64,000 nt of DNA from Phocaeicola abscessus CCUG 55929 (GTDB taxonomy: Bacteria; Bacteroidota; Bacteroidia; Bacteroidales; Bacteroidaceae): assembly GCF_000312445.1 (NCBI RefSeq), contig NZ_HE997183.1:340617-404616 (forward strand). Direction: 5' to 3'. Below the pieces are notes generated by a model, which saw only the letters and a program-made list of their open reading frames with translations, was not told the origin of the DNA and made no database searches. Below, in pieces: positions 52,938 through 61,468 of the stretch; positions within the stretch are counted from its first letter, which is position 1, and the number at the start of each line of letters is the position of its first letter. The position numbers were made by a program, and so were the translations under genes.

Positions 52938-55658
52938 TTAATACCATGTAATCGATGAGCCCGTATTACTCCGCTGATCCCATTTCAAAGCGTCGGTCAA
53001 CATGCTCGCATTCGCTCGGATACTGAAGTTGTACGAGGTGAACTGCCCGAACACCAAGCCGCAACTCATACTGAAGCAATGCAGGTCGCGGGAAATATTG
53101 ACCGTACTCATCGAGATCGTCTTTTCATTGAAATCGTATCCCGAAGAGAAGTTGATATTCCAACGGCTCCCCAATTTCAAATTTCCCGAAGCATTGACCG
53201 AGTGAGTGATCGCATAGGGATAACGCATGCTCTTAATATTGATCTTCTTCGATCGATCTTCCCGAATGCTGTAACTGTAGCTCAAACTCAACGACCACGG
53301 CATCTTGAAGGCCAAATACCCGTCCGGATCCAATTTCGCATCTTCCTGTTTCCTGGTAGCGTTTTTTTTATCCTCTTCGTTTTCGTTTCGGTTCTCGTCT
53401 TCTCGGTCTGTGTTCTCTTGCTCGTTCTTCTCTTCTTTTTTCTTATCTTTCTCTTTCCCGAACCAATTTTTCCACGTATCGTTATTGAAAGTATAGGAGA
53501 ACGAACCGCTATATCCCTGGAAACGGCCGAATCGACCGTACGACCATTCCGTACGGTCACCTACCACCACATTACCATTCTTATCGAATTGATAAGCATA
53601 CGTGGCAAAAGAAGCGTTCATCGTAAAGGTGTAACTTTTCGACAATTTCAGGCGGATATTGGTGCTCAAATCGCTCCAAGGGCGTACGGTCGCCGCCGTA
53701 TTGTACGAGATATTCGCCGAGAGCTGATCGATCAGGCTCACCTTCTTGATACCCGTAGTATCTTTGTCCGATTTGATCTTCATTTCCACATTATTATCGA
53801 CGGTAAACGTTATCGCCCCCTGTTTTCCTTTACCGGGAGGAGAAAATGTCTGTCCGGCGAAAGGAGAATATTCCACCGTATGTACTTCTCCATCCGGATC
53901 GGTATACTGATAGGTCTTCCAATAACCGTACCGTTCCGCACCGAAATCAGGTGCATAACTGAAGCTGACGGACGGAGTGAACACGTGCCGGATCATTTGC
54001 ACCTTATCGCCGAACATCTTCCACGGTTTGAAGAACCCGTACAGCTTGGTATTTACCGACACATTCATATTATAATTATATACGCGGCTGAAACCGTTGA
54101 TCGTATCGCGTTTTGTATGGTTGGAAGCCAGGGGATCGTAATGCTGTTCCACCTTCCGAGTATACCACCGTTCCGTATAATTAAAAGTAGGCACGAAATT
54201 GATATATTTGAAAAGGGTGAACGTAGCGCTGATAGGAATTTTGTGCTGCATGCCGTTTTTCCAATCCTTCAATCCCTGCTTGAAGATCAGGTTGTCCTTC
54301 GTATTGATACTGTTCGTCAACTGGCCGGTATATTGCAAGGAAATCTTCTCGTACCAACGTTCCTCGCCGGCGGCTTTCTTTCGTTTGAACGGATAGATGC
54401 GATTCAACGTGATATTCAAGTCGGGCAAAGTCACACTCAACGATGAATCTCTCGTATTTTGGGTGATATTGAACGTACCCGAGAAATTCAATCCGAGACT
54501 GGGGATCGTTCTGGAATAGTTCACGGAAGACGCCTTCGTATTGTTCGAATACATGGAAGGATTATACAAACTGCTCAGGCTACGACGATCATAGCTGCTT
54601 GTCGAGAAATTTACGTTGGCCGAGAACGTACTGTTCGGATTCGCTTTGCTGTCTTGCCGATGAGCCCAGGAGAGTTTGAAATCTTTCGTCACCTGATAAT
54701 CGGGAAGGTTCTTTTCTCCGGTCTTCGTCACCAAATAACTGGCATTGAACGACCCCGAATACCTGTAGCGTTTATTATAATTAGATTGCGTCGTCAATCC
54801 CCACGAGCCTTTGGTAAAGATTTCGCCCAACAGTTTCAGGTCGACCCGATCGTTAATAGCGAAGTAATATCCTCCATCTTTCAAATAAAAGCCCCGATTC
54901 GTCTCATCGCCATAAGAAGGCATGATAAAACCCGAAGAATAACTGCTATTGAAAGGGAAGAAGCCGAAAGGAACGGCGATGGGCAAGGGCACGTCTTCGA
55001 CCACAAGCTGAGCCGGTCCGAACACCGCATTTTTCTTCGGTCGGACTTTTGCCATGGACAGTCTCAAATAGAAATGCGGGTGATCGTGATTCTCGCAAGT
55101 GGTATATCTACCATGGCTCATGAAGAGTTCGTCGTTCGATCCTTTCTTGGTAGCCTCGCTCGTAATGTATCCCTCGCCTTGTTGCGTGGTAATATCGTTG
55201 ATAAAACCCTTTTTCGACTTGAAGTTATACCGCATGATTTTCGATTCATACTGGTCGTCGCCGTCTTTAAACACCGGAGTTCCCGCTTCCACTCCCGTAC
55301 TGTCCTTCACCCCGCAGGCATAAACCGAACTGCTGTCTACATTCATCGTGATAATATCGGAGGTAAGTTCTATCCGCTGATACTTCACCTTGCCCTGCCC
55401 GAATAGATGGGCCAATCCGTTTTCGAACACGATGGAGTCGGAGGCTTCGTAATCCACGGGAGCTTCAAGAGGCGTCTTATCTTTCTTAATCGTATCCGTC
55501 GCCAACGAATCCGTCCGAAGGGAATCCATCCGCACAGCGTCGGCGGCCTCTCCCGTCCTACGCCTTCGACTTCGTTGAGCCTCCGCGCTAAGAGAACACA
55601 TCAGCAATAAGACAAGGAATAAATACGGGGTATATCTATTTAATTTGAATGACGCCAT
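52938..55658 (-). CDS. LptD-like outer-membrane LPS assembly protein
   Basis: 906 aa from ATG 55656-55658; the longer start lies inside the -7 box. After a signal peptide (about 5-28) comes an Arg/Asp-rich linker, then an OstA/LptA-like beta-jellyroll (about 70-200, SDIITMNVDSSSVYACG), then the barrel domain with many aromatic strands and a C-terminal Trp/Tyr. The acidic/basic low-complexity insert (EKDKKKEEKNEQ...) near 730-770 is probably a loop. It would insert LPS with LptE, which is not seen nearby. Confidence 0.85.
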   Translation of the reverse strand: MASFKLNRYTPYLFLVLLLMCSLSAEAQRSRRRRTGEAADAVRMDSLRTDSLATDTIKKDKTPLEAPVDYEASDSIVFENGLAHLFGQGKVKYQRIELTSDIITMNVDSSSVYACGVKDSTGVEAGTPVFKDGDDQYESKIMRYNFKSKKGFINDITTQQGEGYITSEATKKGSNDELFMSHGRYTTCENHDHPHFYLRLSMAKVRPKKNAVFGPAQLVVEDVPLPIAVPFGFFPFNSSYSSGFIMPSYGDETNRGFYLKDGGYYFAINDRVDLKLLGEIFTKGSWGLTTQSNYNKRYRYSGSFNASYLVTKTGEKNLPDYQVTKDFKLSWAHRQDSKANPNSTFSANVNFSTSSYDRRSLSSLYNPSMYSNNTKASSVNYSRTIPSLGLNFSGTFNITQNTRDSSLSVTLPDLNITLNRIYPFKRKKAAGEERWYEKISLQYTGQLTNSINTKDNLIFKQGLKDWKNGMQHKIPISATFTLFKYINFVPTFNYTERWYTRKVEQHYDPLASNHTKRDTINGFSRVYNYNMNVSVNTKLYGFFKPWKMFGDKVQMIRHVFTPSVSFSYAPDFGAERYGYWKTYQYTDPDGEVHTVEYSPFAGQTFSPPGKGKQGAITFTVDNNVEMKIKSDKDTTGIKKVSLIDQLSANISYNTAATVRPWSDLSTNIRLKLSKSYTFTMNASFATYAYQFDKNGNVVVGDRTEWSYGRFGRFQGYSGSFSYTFNNDTWKNWFGKEKDKKKEEKNEQENTDREDENRNENEEDKKNATRKQEDAKLDPDGYLAFKMPWSLSLSYSYSIREDRSKKINIKSMRYPYAITHSVNASGNLKLGSRWNINFSSGYDFNEKTISMSTVNISRDLHCFSMSCGLVFGQFTSYNFSIRANASMLTDALKWDQRSNTGSSITWY

Positions 55659-55688
55659 TCGCAAACAGTTTACACTTCGTTTGATCGA

Positions 55689-55696
55689 CAAAATTA
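55689..55696 (-). promoter_or_regulatory. -7 promoter box of the lptD-like gene
   Basis: Minus strand TAATTTTG, 30 bases before the chosen ATG. Confidence 0.6.
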
Positions 55697-55751
55697 AGCA
55701 TATTCCGTCAATTATAAAGAATCGGCCTCAGATTTAATTTATTTTATCGAC

Positions 55752-56288
55752 TTACAAGAAACATTCGCACCATTTTTTAAAACGGGCGATTCCCTCCTCT
55801 CCGAACTTGGCAAGGCTTTCGATCGCTTCTTCTACCGTCTTTTCCTTGTCCAATTTCGTTTTCGAAAAAAATTTATCGGCAAAGCATATCACTTGTTCCT
55901 CCAACGAGACAGGCAACATGTCTCGGTGAGGAAGAGGCAAGTGCCGCTCGATGATCTGTCGGACGGAAATGCCGGTACCGGTATGCCGCTCGCAAACCCA
56001 AGCATGCCGAGGATAACCCTCTTTGCGAAGCAGCTCCGCACCGAGATAACCGTGACAAATATACGGATAAGTGCCGACACAGAAAATGCCGTCGGCATCG
56101 CAAAGAAAGATGCCTATATCGTGCAACATGGCCGCCTCCTCGATAAATACGGCATCGAGATGTAGTTCGGGATGCTTCTCGGAGATACTCAACGCTTTAT
56201 CGGTCACCGACCGGCTGTGAGTCAACAGAATATGTTTCAACTCATCATCTTTCGGGTAATATTTATCAATTATTGCCAACGCATTCAT
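55752..56288 (-). CDS. HD-domain hydrolase
   Basis: 178 aa. His-Asp pair in AAMLHDIG, preceded by a His in LLTHSRSV and followed by CHGYLGAELLR and HTGTGIS. This is the HD phosphohydrolase fold; small Bacteroidetes members are annotated as nucleotide phosphohydrolases without proven substrate. Soluble and cytoplasmic. It is divergent from the glycosyltransferase gene. Confidence 0.9.
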   Translation of the reverse strand: MNALAIIDKYYPKDDELKHILLTHSRSVTDKALSISEKHPELHLDAVFIEEAAMLHDIGIFLCDADGIFCVGTYPYICHGYLGAELLRKEGYPRHAWVCERHTGTGISVRQIIERHLPLPHRDMLPVSLEEQVICFADKFFSKTKLDKEKTVEEAIESLAKFGEEGIARFKKWCECFL

Positions 56289-56456
56289 CTATTTCGCTAT
56301 TTGTCTGCAATATTACGGAAATTATCATGAATGCCGATAGGAGTAACTGATTATTTCCCATTTTTACGAATATTGTTAAACTTTCACCGATCCTTGTTTG
56401 GCAAATCCGTGGACTATATTTATCTTTACCTGAAATTAAAATGTTGAAATCGAATC

Positions 56457-59048
56457 ATGATAGACTGTTTTATTCCTTTCAACGATGCTCGAACCGCAAT
56501 AAACTCGATAAGTTTATTACAAGCATGCCCATTGGTGAAAAACATCCACCTGATGTACCGCGGGGCAGAACCCGTCACAAAACTCCCGCCCCGCTGCTAT
56601 TGGTTGAAAATCGACCGCCTGACAAGCAGCGATGCCATACAGACCATCAGCTATGCAGCCCAATCCTCCCACCTGTTGCTGCGTTTGAAGTCAACTCCTT
56701 TCGAGCTATCCTATAAGGCATTGGAACGCATGATTCAGTTCCTGGAAGACCCTATGGCCGGGTTAGCCTATTCCAACTTTTATGAATGGAAAGACGGTAA
56801 AAAACAAAAGCATCCAGTTATCGACTATCAAGCGGGAAGCGTGCGGGATGACTTCGATTTCGGTTCTTTGCTAATGTTCAACACGATCCAATTCAAAGCT
56901 GCCAGTTATACCTGCTTTGAAATCGGCGATACCTTCAATTACGCAGGGCTCTACATGGTCAGACTTTTCTTAAGCATAAACGCCCGTATCATCCATATCG
57001 ACGAATACCTGTATACAGAAACCGAGAAAGGCTTACGCGAGTCCGGCGAAAAGCAATTCGACTATGTGGATCCGCGGAATCGGGAAGCCCAACAAGAGAT
57101 GGAAGAAGCCTTTACTTCCTATTTGGAAGATTTCGGGGCACATCTCTTGCCCGTCAAGCAAAAGATAGACGTGTCGAAAGCCGATTTCGACTATACGGCC
57201 TCTGTCGTCATCCCGGTTCGGAACCGCGTCCGTACCATTGAAGACGCTATCCGTTCCGCCCTGAATCAAAAGACTAAATTCAAGTATAATATCCTCGTCG
57301 TCGACAATCATTCCGACGACGGAACCACAGCTGTCATAGAACGATATAAAGATAACCCGACGGTGATTCATCTGCAGCCGGAAAGAACGGACTTAGGCAT
57401 CGGAGGTTGTTGGGATCTCGCCGTCAACCATCCTTCCTGCGGACGCTTCGCCGTTCAATTGGACAGCGACGACCTTTACAGCGGCCCTTCGACCTTACAA
57501 CGGATCATCGATAAATTTCAGAAAGGACATTACGGAATGGTGATCGGCTCTTACCGGATGACGGACTTCGATTTGAATACGTTGCCTCCCGGAATAATCG
57601 CCCATAGAGAATGGACGGATCAGAACGGGCACAACAACGCTCTTCGCATAAACGGTTTCGGGGCGCCGCGCGCATTCTACACGCCTCTTCTCAGAAAAAT
57701 AGGATTCCCCAATGTCAGTTACGGAGAAGATTATGCCGTCTGTCTGGCGATTTCGCGCAGTTACCCCATCGGACGAATCTATGCCCCCATTTACCTGTGC
57801 CGCCGATGGGAAGGGAATTCCGATGCCGTACTCAGCATCGAGCAAATCAATGCAAACAATACGTTTAAAGACAACATTCGCACCCGAGAACTGTTCATCA
57901 GAAAAGCCGTCGTACGCCGGAAAACACTGATCGCAAGCGACGAATACGGATTGATCGATCAGGAGAAACTCGAAAATAAACTGCAAAAATTCATTGATCG
58001 ACAATTGAAAAACTGGACTTTGGCAGGCACAAATCATGCGGCATTGAAAAAAGAGGTACTGACCGATGTCATGAACATAAACGACGTCGAAATATCCATA
58101 CAGTTCAACCCGGCCAGAATGATTTCGACCGGCGCTAAGATCGACAAGGAAAGCATTTGTAAACGTCCCTGCTTCCTTTGCAAAGAGAACCGACCGCACG
58201 AACAGAAGACATTCGACAGTTTTGAGGATTACGACATCCTCGTGAACCCTTATCCCGTTCTTCCCAACCACCTGACCATCCCCTTTACCGAACACGAACC
58301 GCAGATGGTCACCGAACCTATCGAAGCGTTCATAAAGCAATTCATGATGATCCCGCATTCGTACGCCATCTTTTACAACGGCGCACTTTGCGGTGCCTCC
58401 GCCCCCGATCATCTGCATTATCAGGCCGCACCTCTCAAATACATACCGCTGATAACGTTCTATAACAGCAAGCTCTGCGAGAAGGTTCCAATAGACAGAA
58501 TGGAAGAAAAATTCAAATTCGAGGAAAGAGACACCGATTATTTGGAAGCGAACCTCTACAAGGTAAACCATTATCTCTGCCCCCTGTTCAGTTTGGAAAC
58601 AAATATCGACATCAGATCCCTCTCCATGATACAAAAGCTATTGCACAACCTGCCGAAACACGCAGGCGAAGCAGAACCCCGATTCAATATGATAGCATGG
58701 CGAACGGTAGAGATGCTGACCATCATCATTATTCCCCGAAACAAACACCGTCCGGACTGTTATAATGCAAAAGGCGACAAACAACTGTTGATCAGTCCGG
58801 GCGCTTTGGACATGGCCGGCATCCTCGTCGCTGCCCGAAAAGAAGATTTCGATAAGATCGATGAAAAGCAGATCCTGCAGATCTTCCACGAATGCGGTTT
58901 GTCGGAACAAGAGACGGAAGAGGTGATCCGACGCTACGAAGCAGACGATCAAGATTACGAGAAGAAGGACGACGAAGAAGAAGAGGACGCGGATTTATTA
59001 GACAGCTACAAATATTGGAGGAATACGGATAACGAACTGCTAAATTGA
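56457..59048 (+). CDS. glycosyltransferase-DUF4922 fusion protein
   Basis: 863 aa with three parts. Residues 1-about 240 look like a degenerate GT-A domain (YWLKI..., no clear DxD). Residues about 245-490 form a full family 2 glycosyltransferase (SVVIPVRNRVRTIEDAIRS, VVDNHSDDGT, QLDSDDL). Residues about 560-830 are a DUF4922 domain with CFLCKENRP and an HIT-like DHLHYQ near 651-655, resembling GalT/VTC2-type nucleotidyl transferases or phosphorylases. A very acidic tail follows. No signal peptide or membrane helix. The next gene overlaps or abuts its stop. Confidence 0.85.
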   Translation: MIDCFIPFNDARTAINSISLLQACPLVKNIHLMYRGAEPVTKLPPRCYWLKIDRLTSSDAIQTISYAAQSSHLLLRLKSTPFELSYKALERMIQFLEDPMAGLAYSNFYEWKDGKKQKHPVIDYQAGSVRDDFDFGSLLMFNTIQFKAASYTCFEIGDTFNYAGLYMVRLFLSINARIIHIDEYLYTETEKGLRESGEKQFDYVDPRNREAQQEMEEAFTSYLEDFGAHLLPVKQKIDVSKADFDYTASVVIPVRNRVRTIEDAIRSALNQKTKFKYNILVVDNHSDDGTTAVIERYKDNPTVIHLQPERTDLGIGGCWDLAVNHPSCGRFAVQLDSDDLYSGPSTLQRIIDKFQKGHYGMVIGSYRMTDFDLNTLPPGIIAHREWTDQNGHNNALRINGFGAPRAFYTPLLRKIGFPNVSYGEDYAVCLAISRSYPIGRIYAPIYLCRRWEGNSDAVLSIEQINANNTFKDNIRTRELFIRKAVVRRKTLIASDEYGLIDQEKLENKLQKFIDRQLKNWTLAGTNHAALKKEVLTDVMNINDVEISIQFNPARMISTGAKIDKESICKRPCFLCKENRPHEQKTFDSFEDYDILVNPYPVLPNHLTIPFTEHEPQMVTEPIEAFIKQFMMIPHSYAIFYNGALCGASAPDHLHYQAAPLKYIPLITFYNSKLCEKVPIDRMEEKFKFEERDTDYLEANLYKVNHYLCPLFSLETNIDIRSLSMIQKLLHNLPKHAGEAEPRFNMIAWRTVEMLTIIIIPRNKHRPDCYNAKGDKQLLISPGALDMAGILVAARKEDFDKIDEKQILQIFHECGLSEQETEEVIRRYEADDQDYEKKDDEEEEDADLLDSYKYWRNTDNELLN

Positions 59049-59053
59049 ACAAG

Positions 59054-60373
59054 ATGCAAGAACTGCCTGTAAACGTCGGTATCCTCTCGGCCCCCGAGAT
59101 TCATTTTCAACTGAACGGGCCGTATGCCTGTCACGGAAAAGACCGGGAGGCGACGGGCAAACAAAGCGTATCGCTCGAGGAAGACCGGATGCTGTGGAAA
59201 GGGAAAAAATACGAAGAGCTGCTGTTCGTTCCGAAAGACGAACAGGCCACTTTCTCCATCGAGGACGTGACCATCGGCGTACATTTCCATTGGGAGCGGA
59301 AAGAAACTCAACTGTTCGGAGGAAGTTTAAAGCTGATCATCGAAGGAGATCGAATCGTCGCCGTCAATACCTTGCCCGTAGAAACCTACCTGACCAGCGT
59401 CATCTCTTCCGAAATGAACGCAACCTCCTCCGTAGAGTTCCTGAAAGCGCATGCCATCATCTCGCGCAGCTGGCTCATCGCACAGATCGAAAAGAAGAAC
59501 AAAACGGAAAAACAGGAGCTGAAAGCACTTTCCCTCCGACAGACGGACGAAACGCACATTCGGTGGTACGACCGGGAAGACCACATGCACTACGACGTCT
59601 GCGCCGACGACCATTGCCAACGCTACCAAGGCATGACCAAGGCTTCCAATCCTAATGTCGTCGAAGCGGTCCGCGCTACTCGAGGAATGGTCCTCGTGAG
59701 CGGAAACGAAATCTGCGACGCCCGCTTCAGCAAATGTTGCGGAGGTATCACGGAAGAGTTTTCCTGCGCCTGGGAAGACCGCTCGTATCCCTACCTCTCG
59801 GCCGTCTACGACGGGAAAGAACAGTGTCGCCTCCCCGATCTGACCGAGGAAAGAGAGGCAGAACGGTGGATCCGATCCTCACCCGAAGCGTTCTGCCATA
59901 CGAACGACCGGAAAGTATTGAGTCAGGTACTCAATAACTACGATCAGGAAACGAACGATTTCTATCGGTGGAAAATCCGATATGCTCAAGCCGAACTCTC
60001 GACACTGATAAAAGATAAATCGGGGATTGACTTCGGTGCAATCCTCGATCTGATCCCGACGGCACGAGGCAAATCGGGAAGACTGTGGAAACTGAAGATC
60101 GTCGGAGAGAAGAAAACGCTCGTCGTAGGCAAAGAATTGGAAATCCGCCGGATCCTCTCCCCCACTCACCTGTTCAGTTCGGCCTTCGTAGTCGAGAAAG
60201 AACAAATTACAGACGGAATACCGGAAGGATTCCTGCTGATCGGCGCGGGATGGGGACACGGCGTCGGCTTATGCCAGATCGGCGCAGCGATGATGGGCGA
60301 ACAGGGCTGCACGTTCGACCGCATCTTATCGCACTATTATAAAAAGGCGGAAATAAAATGTTTATATGAATAA
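59054..60373 (+). CDS. SpoIID/LytB-domain protein without visible export signal
   Basis: 439 aa from ATG 59054; a TTG at 59045 overlapping the upstream stop adds only three residues, and a stop at 59030 blocks any longer start. The SpoIID motifs are present: VETYLTSVISSEM, FLKAHAIISRSWL, SKCCGGITEE and WGHGVGLCQIGA. SpoIID proteins cleave denuded glycan strands of peptidoglycan outside the membrane, so the absence of a signal peptide is unexpected. Six bases separate it from the GT/DUF4922 gene, so the two are translated together. Confidence 0.85.
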   Translation: MQELPVNVGILSAPEIHFQLNGPYACHGKDREATGKQSVSLEEDRMLWKGKKYEELLFVPKDEQATFSIEDVTIGVHFHWERKETQLFGGSLKLIIEGDRIVAVNTLPVETYLTSVISSEMNATSSVEFLKAHAIISRSWLIAQIEKKNKTEKQELKALSLRQTDETHIRWYDREDHMHYDVCADDHCQRYQGMTKASNPNVVEAVRATRGMVLVSGNEICDARFSKCCGGITEEFSCAWEDRSYPYLSAVYDGKEQCRLPDLTEEREAERWIRSSPEAFCHTNDRKVLSQVLNNYDQETNDFYRWKIRYAQAELSTLIKDKSGIDFGAILDLIPTARGKSGRLWKLKIVGEKKTLVVGKELEIRRILSPTHLFSSAFVVEKEQITDGIPEGFLLIGAGWGHGVGLCQIGAAMMGEQGCTFDRILSHYYKKAEIKCLYE

Positions 60374-60379
60374 TACCCT

Positions 60380-60387
60380 TATATTTG
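60380..60387 (+). promoter_or_regulatory. -7 promoter box of the SIMPL gene
   Basis: TATATTTG, 34 bases before the ATG. Confidence 0.55.
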
Positions 60388-60421
60388 TCACCTATAAAAT
60401 CAATCATTTAATTCGCTTGTT

Positions 60422-61123
60422 ATGAAAAGTTGGAAAATCGAAGCTGCCATAATAGCAGCAGGCCTGTTGCTGATGGGACTTTTTATCAAGTCGGGACTCC
60501 ATTCATTCTCAGACAAAGACCGCGCAGTCGAAGTAAAAGGACTCGCCGAGATGGATGTGCCGGCCAACAAAGTGGTATGGCCCTTGGTTTACAAAGAAGT
60601 AGGAAACGACCTCACCGTTTTGTATAACAAAATTCGCGAGACGAATGCGACCATCGTACAATTCCTCAAAAGGAAAGGTATCGACGAAAAAGAAATCAGT
60701 ATCGGAGCGCCGAGCATCGTCGACAAACAAGCCGACCGATACGATAACAGCATCGTCCAATACCGGTATAACCTGACGGAAATCATCACCGTCACCTCGG
60801 CGAAAGTAGACCTGATACGCAGCTTGATCACCGAACAGGGAGAACTGCTGAAACAAGGCATCGCCATCGTGGCCGGCGACTGGGAACAAGGCATTACCTA
60901 CGAATTCACAGAACTGAATACCGTGAAACCTTCCATGATCGAAGAGGCTACCAAAAATGCTCGACAAGCAGCGGAGAAATTCGCCAAAGATTCCGGCAGC
61001 AAATTGGGAAAGATCAAACAGGCTACGCAAGGTCAGTTCAGTATCGAAGACCGCGACCCTTATACGCCCCACATCAAGCATATCCGCGTAGTTACCACCA
61101 TCGATTACTCGTTGGAGAATTAA
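60422..61123 (+). CDS. SIMPL-domain (DUF541) protein
   Basis: 233 aa. One N-terminal transmembrane segment (about 9-25) and then a SIMPL/DUF541 domain (RAVEVKGLAEMDVPANKVVWPL, ARQAAEKFAKDSGSKLGKI). It is probably periplasmic and anchored; family members form ring assemblies of unknown function. It is transcribed from its own box 48 bases after the SpoIID gene. Confidence 0.9.
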   Translation: MKSWKIEAAIIAAGLLLMGLFIKSGLHSFSDKDRAVEVKGLAEMDVPANKVVWPLVYKEVGNDLTVLYNKIRETNATIVQFLKRKGIDEKEISIGAPSIVDKQADRYDNSIVQYRYNLTEIITVTSAKVDLIRSLITEQGELLKQGIAIVAGDWEQGITYEFTELNTVKPSMIEEATKNARQAAEKFAKDSGSKLGKIKQATQGQFSIEDRDPYTPHIKHIRVVTTIDYSLEN

Positions 61124-61145
61124 GTCGGGAACGAATAACAGTTTA

Positions 61146-61460
61146 GCCCCTGCCGATCCGCTCAGCGGGAGCTAAAATCCGTTTTAGGCCTTAGCGAGCC
61201 ACTCGGCGGGAGATAAAATCCGTTTTAGACGCTGCCGAGCCACTCGGCGGGAGATAAAATCTGTTTTAGGCCTTAGCGAGCCGCTCGGCGGGAGATAAAA
61301 TCCGTTTTAGGCCTTAGCGAGCCGCTCGGCGGGAGATAAAATCTGTTTTAGGCCTTAGCGAGCCGCTCGGCGGGAGATAAAATCCGTTTTAGGCCTTAGC
61401 AAGCCGCTCGGCGGGAGATAAAATCCGTTTTAGGCCTTAGCAAGCCGCTCGGCGGGAGGG
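61146..61460. repeat. 41-bp tandem repeat, seven full units plus a partial one
   Basis: Units start at 61146, 61187, 61228, 61269, 61310, 61351, 61392 and (partial, 28 bases) 61433. The consensus opens GGCCTTAGCGAGCCGCTCGG and ends GATAAAATCCGTTTTA. Units 4-8 are nearly identical; the first three are more diverged. The array lies between convergent genes (SIMPL and TolB-like) and reaches to 9 bases from the next stop codon. Confidence 0.9.
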
Positions 61461-61468
61461 AAATGTCC

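Noticed and set aside
56441-56716. Frame overlapping the start of the GT/DUF4922 gene
   Set aside because: It is a shadow in another frame of a clearly coding gene.
61146-61460. Repeats resembling a CRISPR array
   Set aside because: The 41-bp units follow each other directly with no variable spacers, and no cas gene is in the window.
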